Source: Clostridiales bacterium UBA7011 (lineage in GTDB: Bacteria; Bacillota; Clostridia; Oscillospirales; Butyricicoccaceae). Taken from it: a DNA stretch of 10,509 nt. The stretch is taken from NCBI GenBank assembly GCA_002449635.1, contig DJXF01000075.1, positions 1 through 10,509 on the forward strand, in the 5' to 3' direction. Positions 5,068-10,509 of this stretch are shown piece by piece. The position numbers were made by a program, and so were the translations under genes. Positions within the stretch are counted from its first letter, which is position 1, and the number at the start of each line of letters is the position of its first letter. The notes under the pieces are model-generated. The model worked only from the letters and a program-made list of their open reading frames with translations. It was not told the origin of the DNA and did not search any database.

Positions 5068-6402
5068 ATGAAAAAACTGTTCGCACTCACCATACTGTTT
5101 GTCGCGCTCGCGGCGGGCATTGTCCGGTATGCCGGCGGCACCCTGCCGCTGCCCGATGTCCGGAAGCTGCCGCAGCTTCTCAAGCAGGCGGAGGACATGC
5201 TGCCCGAACCCGAAGCGCAGCCGAAAGCGGCACGCCGTTCGAGTCAGATGGAGCAGACGGATACCGGAAAGGCGCTGCAGGCCGCAGCGGAAACGCGCGC
5301 CCTCTGGGTTGCGACAGCGTATGCCATCGACTACCCTGCCGAGCCGACCGCCGATGCGGACACGCTGCGCGCACGCTGTGATGACATGCTGGACGCGGCA
5401 CAGGCAGCGGGCATCAACACCATCTATTTTCAGGTGCGTCCGGCAGCCGACGCGCTGTATCCCTCGAAACGGTTCCCGTGGAGCCGCTATCTGACCGGAA
5501 CCTGCGGCCAGGCGCCCGAGGGCGGCTTTGACCCGCTCGCCTGCTGGACCGAACAGGCGCACGCGCGCGGCATGAAGCTGGAGGCGTGGATCAATCCCTA
5601 CCGCATCTGCGCCGGGGAACACGCGAAAAGCGACTTTTCCTCCCTGCCCGACAGCTCTCCCGCCAAGCAGCACCCCGACTGGGTGGTGCGCTGTGACGGC
5701 GGCTATTACTTCAATCCCGGCCTGCCGGAAGTGCGTCAGCTCATCTGTGACGGCGTGGAGGAAATTGTCAAAGCGTACGACGTCGACGGCATTCAGTTCG
5801 ACGACTATTTCTATCCCTCCCCGTCCTTTGACGACGCGGACACCTATGCCGCGCACGGCGGCGGGGAAAACCGCGACGACTGGCGGCGCGAAAATGTCAA
5901 CCGGCTCGTGCAGGCCGTCGGGGAGACCGTACACCGCTCCGCAAAAAATCCGGTGTGCGTCTTCGGCATCAGCCCGTCCGGCATCTGGCGCAACAAGGGC
6001 GTCAACGTCTTCGGCGGCAGCGACACCCACGGCTATGAGCACTACACCTCGTCCTATGCCGATTCGCTCAAATGGATCAAAAACGGCTGGATTGACTACA
6101 TCTGCCCGCAGATTTACTGGGAAATCGGCGACGAAGCCGCGGATTTCGACACGCTCGCCCGCTGGTGGGCGCGGCAGGTGCAGGGCACGCAGGTCCGGCT
6201 TGTGCTCGGTCTCGCCGCGTATAAAATCGGCAGCACGGAATACACCGATGTGTGGCGCACCGACGGGTGTGCGGAAATCGCGCGGCAGCTCGATCTCGCG
6301 CACAGCATCGACGGCATTGACGGCTGCGCCGTGTTCAGCGCGCGCAATCTCACCGCGACGGACGGTCTGTCCGACGTCCTGCGGCAGGCGTGGACACAGT
6401 GA
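5068..6402 (+). CDS. Exported family-10-like glycosyl hydrolase (GHL10)
   Basis: This is a 444-residue protein with an N-terminal export signal (KK at 2-3, hydrophobic core about 4-19), with no clear cleavage site, so it may stay anchored. A low-complexity linker (about 25-75) precedes the catalytic domain. GHL10 features in order: RALWVAT (77-83), IYFQVRPAADALYPS (119-133), EAWINPYR (172-179), FNPGLPEVR (215-223), DVDGIQFDDYFYP (238-250), ISPSGIWRN (301-309) and IDYICPQIYW (342-351). The acidic IQFDDYFYP segment is the family hallmark at the active site of this TIM-barrel. Related proteins include B. subtilis YngK and E. coli DigH, which acts on denuded peptidoglycan, so a cell-wall glycan role is plausible but not shown. 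ATG 5068 lies 7 bases after AGGAGG; the in-frame TTG at 5062 is too close to that site. Confidence 0.87.
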   Translation: MKKLFALTILFVALAAGIVRYAGGTLPLPDVRKLPQLLKQAEDMLPEPEAQPKAARRSSQMEQTDTGKALQAAAETRALWVATAYAIDYPAEPTADADTLRARCDDMLDAAQAAGINTIYFQVRPAADALYPSKRFPWSRYLTGTCGQAPEGGFDPLACWTEQAHARGMKLEAWINPYRICAGEHAKSDFSSLPDSSPAKQHPDWVVRCDGGYYFNPGLPEVRQLICDGVEEIVKAYDVDGIQFDDYFYPSPSFDDADTYAAHGGGENRDDWRRENVNRLVQAVGETVHRSAKNPVCVFGISPSGIWRNKGVNVFGGSDTHGYEHYTSSYADSLKWIKNGWIDYICPQIYWEIGDEAADFDTLARWWARQVQGTQVRLVLGLAAYKIGSTEYTDVWRTDGCAEIARQLDLAHSIDGIDGCAVFSARNLTATDGLSDVLRQAWTQ

Positions 6403-6425
6403 GCGCCTCCCCCCTGACAGCCGAA

Positions 6426-6460
6426 AGCCGCCGCAGCAACATTGCTGCGGCGGCTGTTTT
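6426..6460. terminator. Hairpin terminator between convergent genes
   Basis: AGCCGCCGCAGCAA (6426-6439) and TTGCTGCGGCGGCT (6442-6455) form a perfect 14-bp GC-rich inverted repeat. GTTTT follows on the + strand. On the minus strand only TTTC follows, so it is best suited to the + strand glycosyl hydrolase, but its position also fits the end of the minus-strand RHH transcript. Confidence 0.75.
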
Positions 6461-6466
6461 GATGCC

Positions 6467-6667
6467 CTATTCGATGTCCAGCTCAATCGGCTCATCCAGA
6501 TGCTCCGACACATATTTTCCGTTCTTTTTCCGCTGTCTGACGCATTCCGTCAGCAGATATTCGATCTGCCCGTTGACCGAGCGGAAATCGTCCTCCGCCC
6601 ATGCGGCAATGGCGTTGTACAGCTGCTCGGACAGCCGGAGCGGCACCTGTTTCTTTTTTCCCGCCAT
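6467..6667 (-). CDS. Small ribbon-helix-helix DNA-binding protein (Arc-like)
   Basis: This is a 66-residue protein with an N-terminal basic arm and strand (KKKQVPLRLS, 4-13) followed by helices LYNAIAAWAEDDF (16-28) and SVNGQIEYLLTECVRQRKK (30-48). This is the Arc/CopG fold, in which two chains form an intertwined dimer whose paired strands enter the DNA major groove. The acidic tail after residue 55 is not part of the core. Its start ATG follows the SPFH stop with one base between (TGA-T-ATG), so translation is probably coupled, and its own ribosome binding site (GGGAAG) is weak. Two tandem palindromes in the operon promoter, 11 bp apart, suggest it regulates its own operon. A role as the antitoxin of a toxin pair is unlikely, since its partner is an SPFH membrane protein. 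Confidence 0.82.
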   Translation of the reverse strand: MAGKKKQVPLRLSEQLYNAIAAWAEDDFRSVNGQIEYLLTECVRQRKKNGKYVSEHLDEPIELDIE

Positions 6668-6668
6668 A

Positions 6669-7694
6669 TCAATACAGGCTTCCCGTATTTACAATCGGCT
6701 GGGTATCGTGGTTGCCGCACAGGACGACGAGCAGATTGGAAACCATCGCCGCCTTGCGCTCCTCGTCGAGCTCCACGACCTGATTTTCGTTCAGGCGTTC
6801 GAGCGCCATTTCCACCATGCCGACCGCGCCGTCGACGATCATCTTGCGCGCGTCAATGATGGCGGAAGCCTGCTGCCGCTGCAGCATGACCGCTGCGATT
6901 TCCGGCGCATAGGCGAGATAGGTGATGCGCGCTTCGAGCACCTCGAGTCCCGCGTCGGACACCTTTTTCTGAATTTCATCGCGGATGCGTGCGGCGACAA
7001 TCTCGCTCGAGCCGCGCAGACTGCCCTCATCCGCCACACCGTCACCGGTGGTATCCACGTTCGGCGCGACATCGTAGGGATACAGCCGCACAATATCGCG
7101 CAGCGCACTGTCGCACTGCAGCGACAGATATTCCTTGTAGTTGTCCACATGGAATACCGCCTTTGCGGTGTCCGTGACACGCCACATGACAGCGATGCCG
7201 ATTTCCACCGGATTGCCCAGGCAGTCGTTGATTTTCTGGCGGCTGTTGTTGAGCGTCATGATTTTCAGCGAAATTTTCTTATTGGTTCCCTCGAGGGAGA
7301 CACCGCTCTTGTCCAGTGCGATCTGGAGCTTTGAGCCGCCGCTGTCGACATCCCCGCTCTGGTTGAGCTTGGTCCGGGCGGCGGGATTGACGCTGGTGCA
7401 GAACGGATTGACAAAGTAAAAGCCCTCGCCCTTGAGTGTGCCGATGTATTTTCCGAACAGGGTCAGAACCAGCGCCTCCTGCGGCTTAAGCACCTTCAGG
7501 CCGAGCAGCGGAATCCAGCCGACCGCCAGCCACGCGATGCCGATCACCATCAGAATCAGGCTGAACGCGCCCCCGCTCCCTTCCAGACGGACTGCGGAAA
7601 AGACGGTGACCGCAATCGCCAGTGCATACAGCGCGAGAATGGCCGCGAGTGCCGCCGCGCCGTTTTTTCTGTGCTTGAGAACCTTCTCTTTCAT
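6669..7694 (-). CDS. SPFH (band 7/stomatin-like) domain membrane protein
   Basis: This is a 341-residue protein with two predicted membrane segments near the N-terminus (about 13-35 and 43-64), followed by an SPFH domain from about 66 to 260. Features include LKVLKPQEALVLTLFGKYIGT (66-86), ARTKLNQ, NNSRQKINDCLGNPVEIGIAVMWRV (149-173) and the strand and helix of VSDAGLEVLEARITYLAYAPEIAAVMLQRQQA (245-276). SPFH proteins form ring or cage assemblies on membranes and organise lipids or control protein turnover; no specific role is known for this Clostridia branch. AGGAGGG (7702-7708) lies 7 bases before ATG 7694. An Asp- and Gly-rich stretch, NVDTTGDGVADEG (212-224), looks like a calcium-loop insertion between the two halves of the domain. 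It is the first gene of a two-gene operon with the RHH protein. Confidence 0.86.
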   Translation of the reverse strand: MKEKVLKHRKNGAAALAAILALYALAIAVTVFSAVRLEGSGGAFSLILMVIGIAWLAVGWIPLLGLKVLKPQEALVLTLFGKYIGTLKGEGFYFVNPFCTSVNPAARTKLNQSGDVDSGGSKLQIALDKSGVSLEGTNKKISLKIMTLNNSRQKINDCLGNPVEIGIAVMWRVTDTAKAVFHVDNYKEYLSLQCDSALRDIVRLYPYDVAPNVDTTGDGVADEGSLRGSSEIVAARIRDEIQKKVSDAGLEVLEARITYLAYAPEIAAVMLQRQQASAIIDARKMIVDGAVGMVEMALERLNENQVVELDEERKAAMVSNLLVVLCGNHDTQPIVNTGSLY

Positions 7695-7724
7695 CGGAAT
7701 TCCCTCCTCGTTGTTGATGGGTTA

Positions 7725-7753
7725 ATGATATCACTTTGATATCAGGATGTCAA
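7725..7753 (-). promoter_or_regulatory. Sigma-A promoter of the SPFH-RHH operon
   Basis: On the minus strand the perfect -35 TTGACA (7748-7753) and TATCAT (7725-7730) are separated by 17 bp. Predicted initiation is near 7718, about 24 bases before the SPFH ATG. The -10 and spacer are covered by the two TGATATCA palindromes described separately. Confidence 0.85.
7726..7744. promoter_or_regulatory. Tandem TGATATCA palindromes, probable RHH operator
   Basis: Two identical 8-bp palindromes, TGATATCA at 7726-7733 and again at 7737-7744, are separated by CTT. The centres are 11 bp apart, about one helical turn, so two protein dimers would bind the same face. They overlap the -10 and fill most of the spacer of the SPFH-RHH promoter, where binding would block RNA polymerase. 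Arc repressor also binds two half-sites centred 11 bp apart, which makes the RHH protein encoded by this operon the natural candidate. Confidence 0.65.
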
Positions 7754-7796
7754 CAGTTTTTTCCTCATCCGGCAGAATTTTCCCGCCGCGTCCGCC

Positions 7797-7826
7797 CTCA
7801 CCCCGATTGCCCCGATGTCATACAAT
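7797..7826 (+). promoter_or_regulatory. Sigma-E-type sporulation promoter of the cotJ operon
   Basis: CATACAAT at 7819-7826 is a perfect match to the mother-cell sigma-E -10 consensus (CATACAMT). A weak -35 (CTCACCCC, 7797-7804, sharing TCA) lies 14 bp upstream. B. subtilis cotJ is under sigma-E control, so the position fits known biology. Predicted start near 7833 gives a leader of about 46 bases that opens with a small hairpin (GAGCC 7835-7839, GGCTC 7845-7849). Confidence 0.6.
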
Positions 7827-7878
7827 GGCAGTGAGAGCCGCGCAGGCTCAATCTTTTACAGAAAGGAAGCGTGAGGCT

Positions 7879-8106
7879 ATGGCCGAGGGAAAGTCGAACG
7901 GCTCCAAGCACGCGGTCACACCGCAGTGCCCACAGTCCGGTCCGGGCTTTGTCATGAATTACAATCTGCTCGCGCTGGCGATGGGCTTTGTCCCCGATCA
8001 GATCTGGCAGAACATCTATAAAGACGATGTCGCACTGTCGCGCGGCACGATCTTTGCGGATTTGGATAAGCCGTTTATCGGAGAGGAGGCGGTTCCCTGT
8101 GACTGA
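7879..8106 (+). CDS. cotJA: Spore coat-associated protein CotJA
   Basis: This is a 75-residue protein in which residues 35-67 carry the CotJA signature: GFVPDQIWQNIY (36-47), then RGTIFADLDKPF (55-66). CotJA is a small coat-associated protein made in the mother cell with CotJB and CotJC. The first 25 residues are polar and variable. ATG 7879 is preferred over an in-frame upstream start at 7747 because the sigma-E promoter and AAAGGA (7862-7867) lie between the two. The end overlaps the cotJB start by 8 bases, supporting a single translated operon. Confidence 0.86.
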   Translation: MAEGKSNGSKHAVTPQCPQSGPGFVMNYNLLALAMGFVPDQIWQNIYKDDVALSRGTIFADLDKPFIGEEAVPCD

Positions 8107-8347
8107 GAAGGAGCAGGCGATGCAGGAAATCCGCCGCCGCCACTTCGCCGCGATTGACGCCGGCATGTATCTGGACGGTCATCCGGATGACGAAACCGCG
8201 CTGCAGTATTTCCGCACGATGTGCAGGCAGAAGAAGCAGGCGGAGGAGACCTATGAGAAGAATTTCGGTCCGCTGCGCATGAGCACCGCCGGCGGCGGAA
8301 ACAAATGGAACTGGATTGACGAGCCGTGGCCGTGGGAGGTGAAATAA
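8099..8347 (+). CDS. cotJB: Spore coat protein CotJB
   Basis: This is an 82-residue protein with CotJB features: an N-terminal helix EIRRRHFAAIDAGMYLDGHPDDETAL (10-35) containing LD.HPDD, a helix of charged residues, then NFGPL (55-59) and the C-terminal WNWIDEPWPWE (70-80), the most recognisable family tail. The start is taken as GTG 8099, which has AGGAGG (8084-8089) 9 bases upstream and gives the usual MTEKE-like beginning. An ATG at 8120 with AGAAGGAG 6 bases before it is an alternative that would remove seven residues. It overlaps cotJA by 8 bases and ends 3 bases before cotJC. Confidence 0.85.
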   Translation: MTEKEQAMQEIRRRHFAAIDAGMYLDGHPDDETALQYFRTMCRQKKQAEETYEKNFGPLRMSTAGGGNKWNWIDEPWPWEVK

Positions 8348-8350
8348 ACC

Positions 8351-8968
8351 ATGTGGGATTATGAGAAGAAACTGATGTATCCGGTACGCATCCGCCGCCC
8401 CGACCCGTCGATGGCAAAGCTGATTATCACGCAGCTGGGCGGTCCGGACGGCGAGCTGGGCGCAGCGACGCGCTATCTGAGCCAGCGCTTTGCGCAGCCG
8501 TACGCGCAGGGCAAGGCAATTCTGACCGACATCGGCACGGAGGAGCTCGCGCATTCCGAGATGATCGGCGCGATTGTCCATCAGCTGACCCGCAATCTGA
8601 CGCCGGAGCAGATCAAAAAGAGCGGCTTCGACGCCTATTTTGTCGACCACACGACCGGCGTGTATCCGCAGGCGGCGAGCGGTATGCCGTTCAGCGCGGC
8701 GACGCTGCAGTCCACCGGCGACGCGCTTGCGGACCTGTTTGAGGATATGGCGGCCGAGCAGAAGGCCCGCCTGACCTACGACAACCTGCTGCGCCTGATC
8801 GACGATCCGGATGTGCGCGACCCGATCAAGTTCCTGCGCGAGCGCGAGATCGTGCATTTCCAGCGCTTCGGCGAAGCTCTGCGCAATGTGCAGGAAAATC
8901 TGGATTCCAAGAACTATTACGCCTACAACCCGTCGTTCGACGTGTCCTGTACCCGCAGAAAGAAGTAA
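8351..8968 (+). CDS. cotJC: Spore coat manganese catalase-family protein CotJC
   Basis: This 205-residue four-helix-bundle protein belongs to the manganese catalase family, which disproportionates hydrogen peroxide with a dinuclear Mn site. The metal-ligand pattern is intact: Glu35 in GELGAATRYLSQ, Glu65 and His68 in TEELAHSE (63-70), Glu136 in the FEDMAAEQKAR helix (130-140), and His169 in REREIVHFQRF (163-173). These correspond to Glu35, Glu66, His69, Glu148 and His181 of the Lactobacillus enzyme. It lacks the long C-terminal tail of free manganese catalases, as usual for CotJC. GGGAGGT (8334-8340) serves the start. It is the last gene of cotJABC and is followed by a terminator 13 bases after the stop. 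Confidence 0.93.
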   Translation: MWDYEKKLMYPVRIRRPDPSMAKLIITQLGGPDGELGAATRYLSQRFAQPYAQGKAILTDIGTEELAHSEMIGAIVHQLTRNLTPEQIKKSGFDAYFVDHTTGVYPQAASGMPFSAATLQSTGDALADLFEDMAAEQKARLTYDNLLRLIDDPDVRDPIKFLREREIVHFQRFGEALRNVQENLDSKNYYAYNPSFDVSCTRRKK

Positions 8969-8981
8969 CTTTCCAACCCGC

Positions 8982-9015
8982 GCCGGCAGCTCACCGCGAA
9001 GCTGCCGGCCTTTTT
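8982..9015 (+). terminator. Intrinsic terminator of cotJABC
   Basis: GCCGGCAGCT (8982-8991) pairs perfectly with AGCTGCCGGC (9000-9009) around an 8-base loop, followed by C and five T residues. Confidence 0.92.
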
Positions 9016-9052
9016 CCGTTCCGGCGCGCCCCTCCCGCAGCCGTATTTTGCA

Positions 9053-9081
9053 TTGTATTTCCGCGGACGGCATGGTATAAT
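9053..9081 (+). promoter_or_regulatory. Promoter of the cobalamin riboswitch-cbiK transcript
   Basis: TATAAT (9076-9081) is a perfect -10 preceded by TGG (extended -10). The -35 at 17 bp, TTGTAT (9053-9058), keeps TTG only. Predicted initiation near 9088 gives a leader of about 450 bases. A small hairpin, ACAGGC-GCG-GCCTGT (9097-9111), lies at the start of that leader. Confidence 0.8.
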
Positions 9082-9140
9082 AACGAAAATTGCAGAACAG
9101 GCGCGGCCTGTGCTGTAATTCCGGTCAATGGAATAAAAAA

Positions 9141-9330
9141 ACTGCCGGTGCCTCTGCCTGCGGCAGGCTGCGCGGCGCAGAGGGTAAAAGGGAAACAGGT
9201 GCAATTCCTGTGCGATCTCGTCACTGTAATCGGCGAGCGGAAGGCAAATGTGCTGCGGCACGGCCACTGACCTCCGGTCGGGAAGGCCGCCTGAAGCGAT
9301 GACCCGTGAGTCAGGAAACCTGCCGGCTGT
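9141..9330 (+). ncRNA. Cobalamin riboswitch aptamer
   Basis: The stretch contains the conserved cobalamin riboswitch elements in order: GCCGGTGCC (9144-9152) at the 5' side; AAAGGGAAACAGGTG (9187-9201); a GTCACTGTAA segment (9220-9229); GCCACTG (9263-9269); GGGAAGGC (9280-9287); and the B12 box GAGTCAGGAAACCTGCC (9308-9324). GCCGG (9144-9148) can pair with CCGGC (9323-9327) to close P1. These RNAs bind adenosyl- or related cobalamins and switch off downstream genes when cobalamin is plentiful. The following terminator points to transcriptional control. The downstream gene encodes a cobalt chelatase, consistent with the ligand. Confidence 0.93.
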
Positions 9331-9414
9331 TTGGTACAGGAATGATGTTCCCGATCACGAGGTATTGATCGTACCGGCTCAGACACTGTCTGCGGACAGG
9401 GTCTCATTGGCGTC

Positions 9415-9455
9415 GCTCTTTCCTCGCTGCGGGAGAAAGAGCTTTTTCTTTTTTT
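9415..9455 (+). terminator. Riboswitch expression-platform terminator
   Basis: GCTCTTTC (9415-9422) pairs with GAAAGAGC (9435-9442) around a 12-base loop, followed by TTTTT-C-TTTTTTT (9443-9455). It lies 85 bases after the aptamer and 82 before the cbiK start, the expected place for a cobalamin-dependent attenuator. Between aptamer and terminator are two further hairpins: CGATCA/TGATCG (9352-9371) and AGACACTGTC/GACAGGGTCT (9381-9404, one mismatch). Confidence 0.85.
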
Positions 9456-9536
9456 CACAGCGGGTCGGCCCGACGGCTTTCTGCACCTCCGAAGTGTCCA
9501 TTGGCAAAAACACCACAATCAAGGAGGGTCACACAA

Positions 9537-10509
9537 ATGAAAAAACTGACCGCTGTACTGCTCACCGCTCTGCTGGCCGGCTGTGTTCTGCTGGCCGCCT
9601 GCTCGTCCTCCGGCAAGGACAATTCCGCCGCCGGCTCGGGCACGCCTGCCGTTTCCGGCTCGGCAAGCACCGCCGCTGCGGATGCCGATGAGGAGGAGAA
9701 TTACAACACCGGCGATGCGTCCAAGGACAACGTCCGCAATCAGGACGGCATCGGGGACAAGGAGCTTCTGGTGCTCAGCTTCGGCACGAGCTTCAACGAC
9801 AGCCGCCGCCTGACCATCGGCGCGATTGAGGGCGATCTGGAAACCGCGTTTCCGGATTATTCCGTCCGCCGCGGCTTTACCGCGAATATCATCATCGACC
9901 ATGTGGAAAAGCGCGACGGCGTCAAAATTGACGATGTCAAGGCTGCGCTCGACCGCGCCGCCGACAACGGCGTCAAGACACTGGTCGTACAGCCGACCCA
10001 TCTGATGAACGGTCTGGAATATGCCGATCTGGAAAAGGAAGTCGCGGACTATTCCGATTCGTTCGAGCAGATTGCCTTCGGCAAGCCGCTGCTCAGCAGT
10101 GACGACGACTTCAAAAAGGTCGAAAAGGCGATCACCGACTGGACAAAGGAATATGACGACGGCAAGACCGCCATCTGCTTTATGGGTCACGGCACCGAGG
10201 CGGATTCCAACGCAGTCTATCAGAAAATGCAGGATCTGCTGACAAAGGACGGCTTTGCAAACTACTACGTCGGCACCGTCGAGGCGACGCCTTCGCTCGA
10301 CGACGTTCTCGCCAAGGTCAAGGCCGGGAACTATGAGCGCGTTGTGCTCGAGCCGCTGATGGTTGTCGCGGGAGATCACGCCAACAACGACATGGCAGGC
10401 GACGAGGACGGCTCGTGGAAAAAGACGTTTGAGGACGCCGGCTACAAGGTCGAGTGTGTGCTGCGCGGTCTGGGCGAAAACGAAGCGATTCGTCAGATCT
10501 ATGTCGAGC
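9537..10509 (+). CDS. cbiK: Lipoprotein sirohydrochlorin cobaltochelatase CbiK (3' end beyond window)
   Basis: The visible 324 residues begin with a lipoprotein signal: KK (2-3), hydrophobic 4-19 and lipobox LAAC (19-22) followed by serines. An earlier LAGC (13-16) also fits a lipobox but lies inside the hydrophobic core. An acidic low-complexity linker (23-73) then leads to the CbiK domain: LLVLSFGTSFNDSR (77-90), QPTHLMNGLEY (152-162), FMGHGTEADSNAVY (215-228), VGTVEATPSLDDV (245-257) and PLMVVAGDHANNDMAGDE (273-290). His218 and His281 match the two metal-binding histidines of the family. CbiK inserts Co2+ into sirohydrochlorin for anaerobic B12 synthesis, normally in the cytoplasm, so lipid anchoring outside the membrane is notable; exported CbiK forms are known from Desulfovibrio. 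AGGAGG (9522-9527) lies 9 bases before the ATG, and the riboswitch attenuator lies upstream. No stop is reached in the window. Confidence 0.93.
   Translation, partial: MKKLTAVLLTALLAGCVLLAACSSSGKDNSAAGSGTPAVSGSASTAAADADEEENYNTGDASKDNVRNQDGIGDKELLVLSFGTSFNDSRRLTIGAIEGDLETAFPDYSVRRGFTANIIIDHVEKRDGVKIDDVKAALDRAADNGVKTLVVQPTHLMNGLEYADLEKEVADYSDSFEQIAFGKPLLSSDDDFKKVEKAITDWTKEYDDGKTAICFMGHGTEADSNAVYQKMQDLLTKDGFANYYVGTVEATPSLDDVLAKVKAGNYERVVLEPLMVVAGDHANNDMAGDEDGSWKKTFEDAGYKVECVLRGLGENEAIRQIYVE

Noticed and set aside
6426..6455. The 14-bp inverted repeat as a transposon end or attachment site
   Set aside because: Its place between convergent stop codons and the T residues after it fit a terminator; no second copy or transposase is present.
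4507..6513. Open frame of 668 codons on the minus strand opposite the acetyltransferase and glycosyl hydrolase genes
   Set aside because: It lies antisense to two genes with clear family motifs, has no recognisable domain and no ribosome binding site. Long antisense open frames are common in GC-rich coding DNA.
8075..9073. 332-codon minus-strand frame opposite cotJB-cotJC
   Set aside because: Antisense to well-identified coat genes, crosses their terminator, and shows no domain.
9519..10379. 286-codon minus-strand frame opposite cbiK
   Set aside because: Antisense to a gene with an intact lipobox and CbiK motifs; its product resembles no known family.

Overview
The window looks like chromosomal DNA from a GC-rich, spore-forming member of the Clostridia, probably Oscillospiraceae or Butyricicoccaceae-like. 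The evidence is a cotJABC spore-coat operon preceded by a sigma-E-type -10 box, AGGAGG ribosome binding sites, sigma-A promoters, a probable pyruvate:ferredoxin oxidoreductase C-terminus, and Clostridia-type small proteins (DUF6506, a ribbon-helix-helix protein paired with an SPFH protein). No transposase, integrase, tRNA or CRISPR array is visible. The region reads as ordinary housekeeping and accessory chromosome rather than a mobile island.

Layout. At 1-119 is the end of a + strand oxidoreductase gene, closed by a strong terminator. At 275-544 (+) is a DUF6506 protein and at 602-1651 (+) a polytopic flippase-like membrane protein. A bidirectional terminator separates these from a minus-strand PfkB sugar-phosphate kinase (1750-2688), which has a clear promoter and a nearby palindrome. 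A minus-strand set, acyl-ACP thioesterase, then a degenerate MNT-fold nucleotidyltransferase, then a HEPN protein, occupies 4371 down to 2897. Divergent from it on + are a GNAT acetyltransferase (4528-5019) and an exported GHL10-type glycosyl hydrolase (5068-6402). A 14-bp hairpin separates these from a minus-strand operon encoding an SPFH/band-7 membrane protein and a small ribbon-helix-helix protein (7694 down to 6467). Divergent from that operon is cotJA-cotJB-cotJC (7879-8968), ended by a terminator. The last 1.5 kb holds a cobalamin riboswitch with an intrinsic terminator, followed by the start of a lipoprotein form of the cobalt chelatase CbiK, which runs off the window.

How the parts work together. 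Three regulatory arrangements stand out. (1) The SPFH-RHH operon promoter (TTGACA, 17 bp, TATCAT) carries two identical palindromes, TGATATCA, centred 11 bp apart over the spacer and -10. This is the arrangement expected for an Arc-type RHH repressor, so the operon probably represses itself. (2) The cotJ operon has a perfect CATACAAT sigma-E -10 box, consistent with mother-cell expression. (3) B12 sensing controls an exported, lipid-anchored chelatase, which suggests a role in cobalt or tetrapyrrole handling outside the membrane. The MNT-HEPN pair has the gene order of a toxin-antitoxin module, but the MNT has lost most of its catalytic signature, so it may not work by AMPylation.
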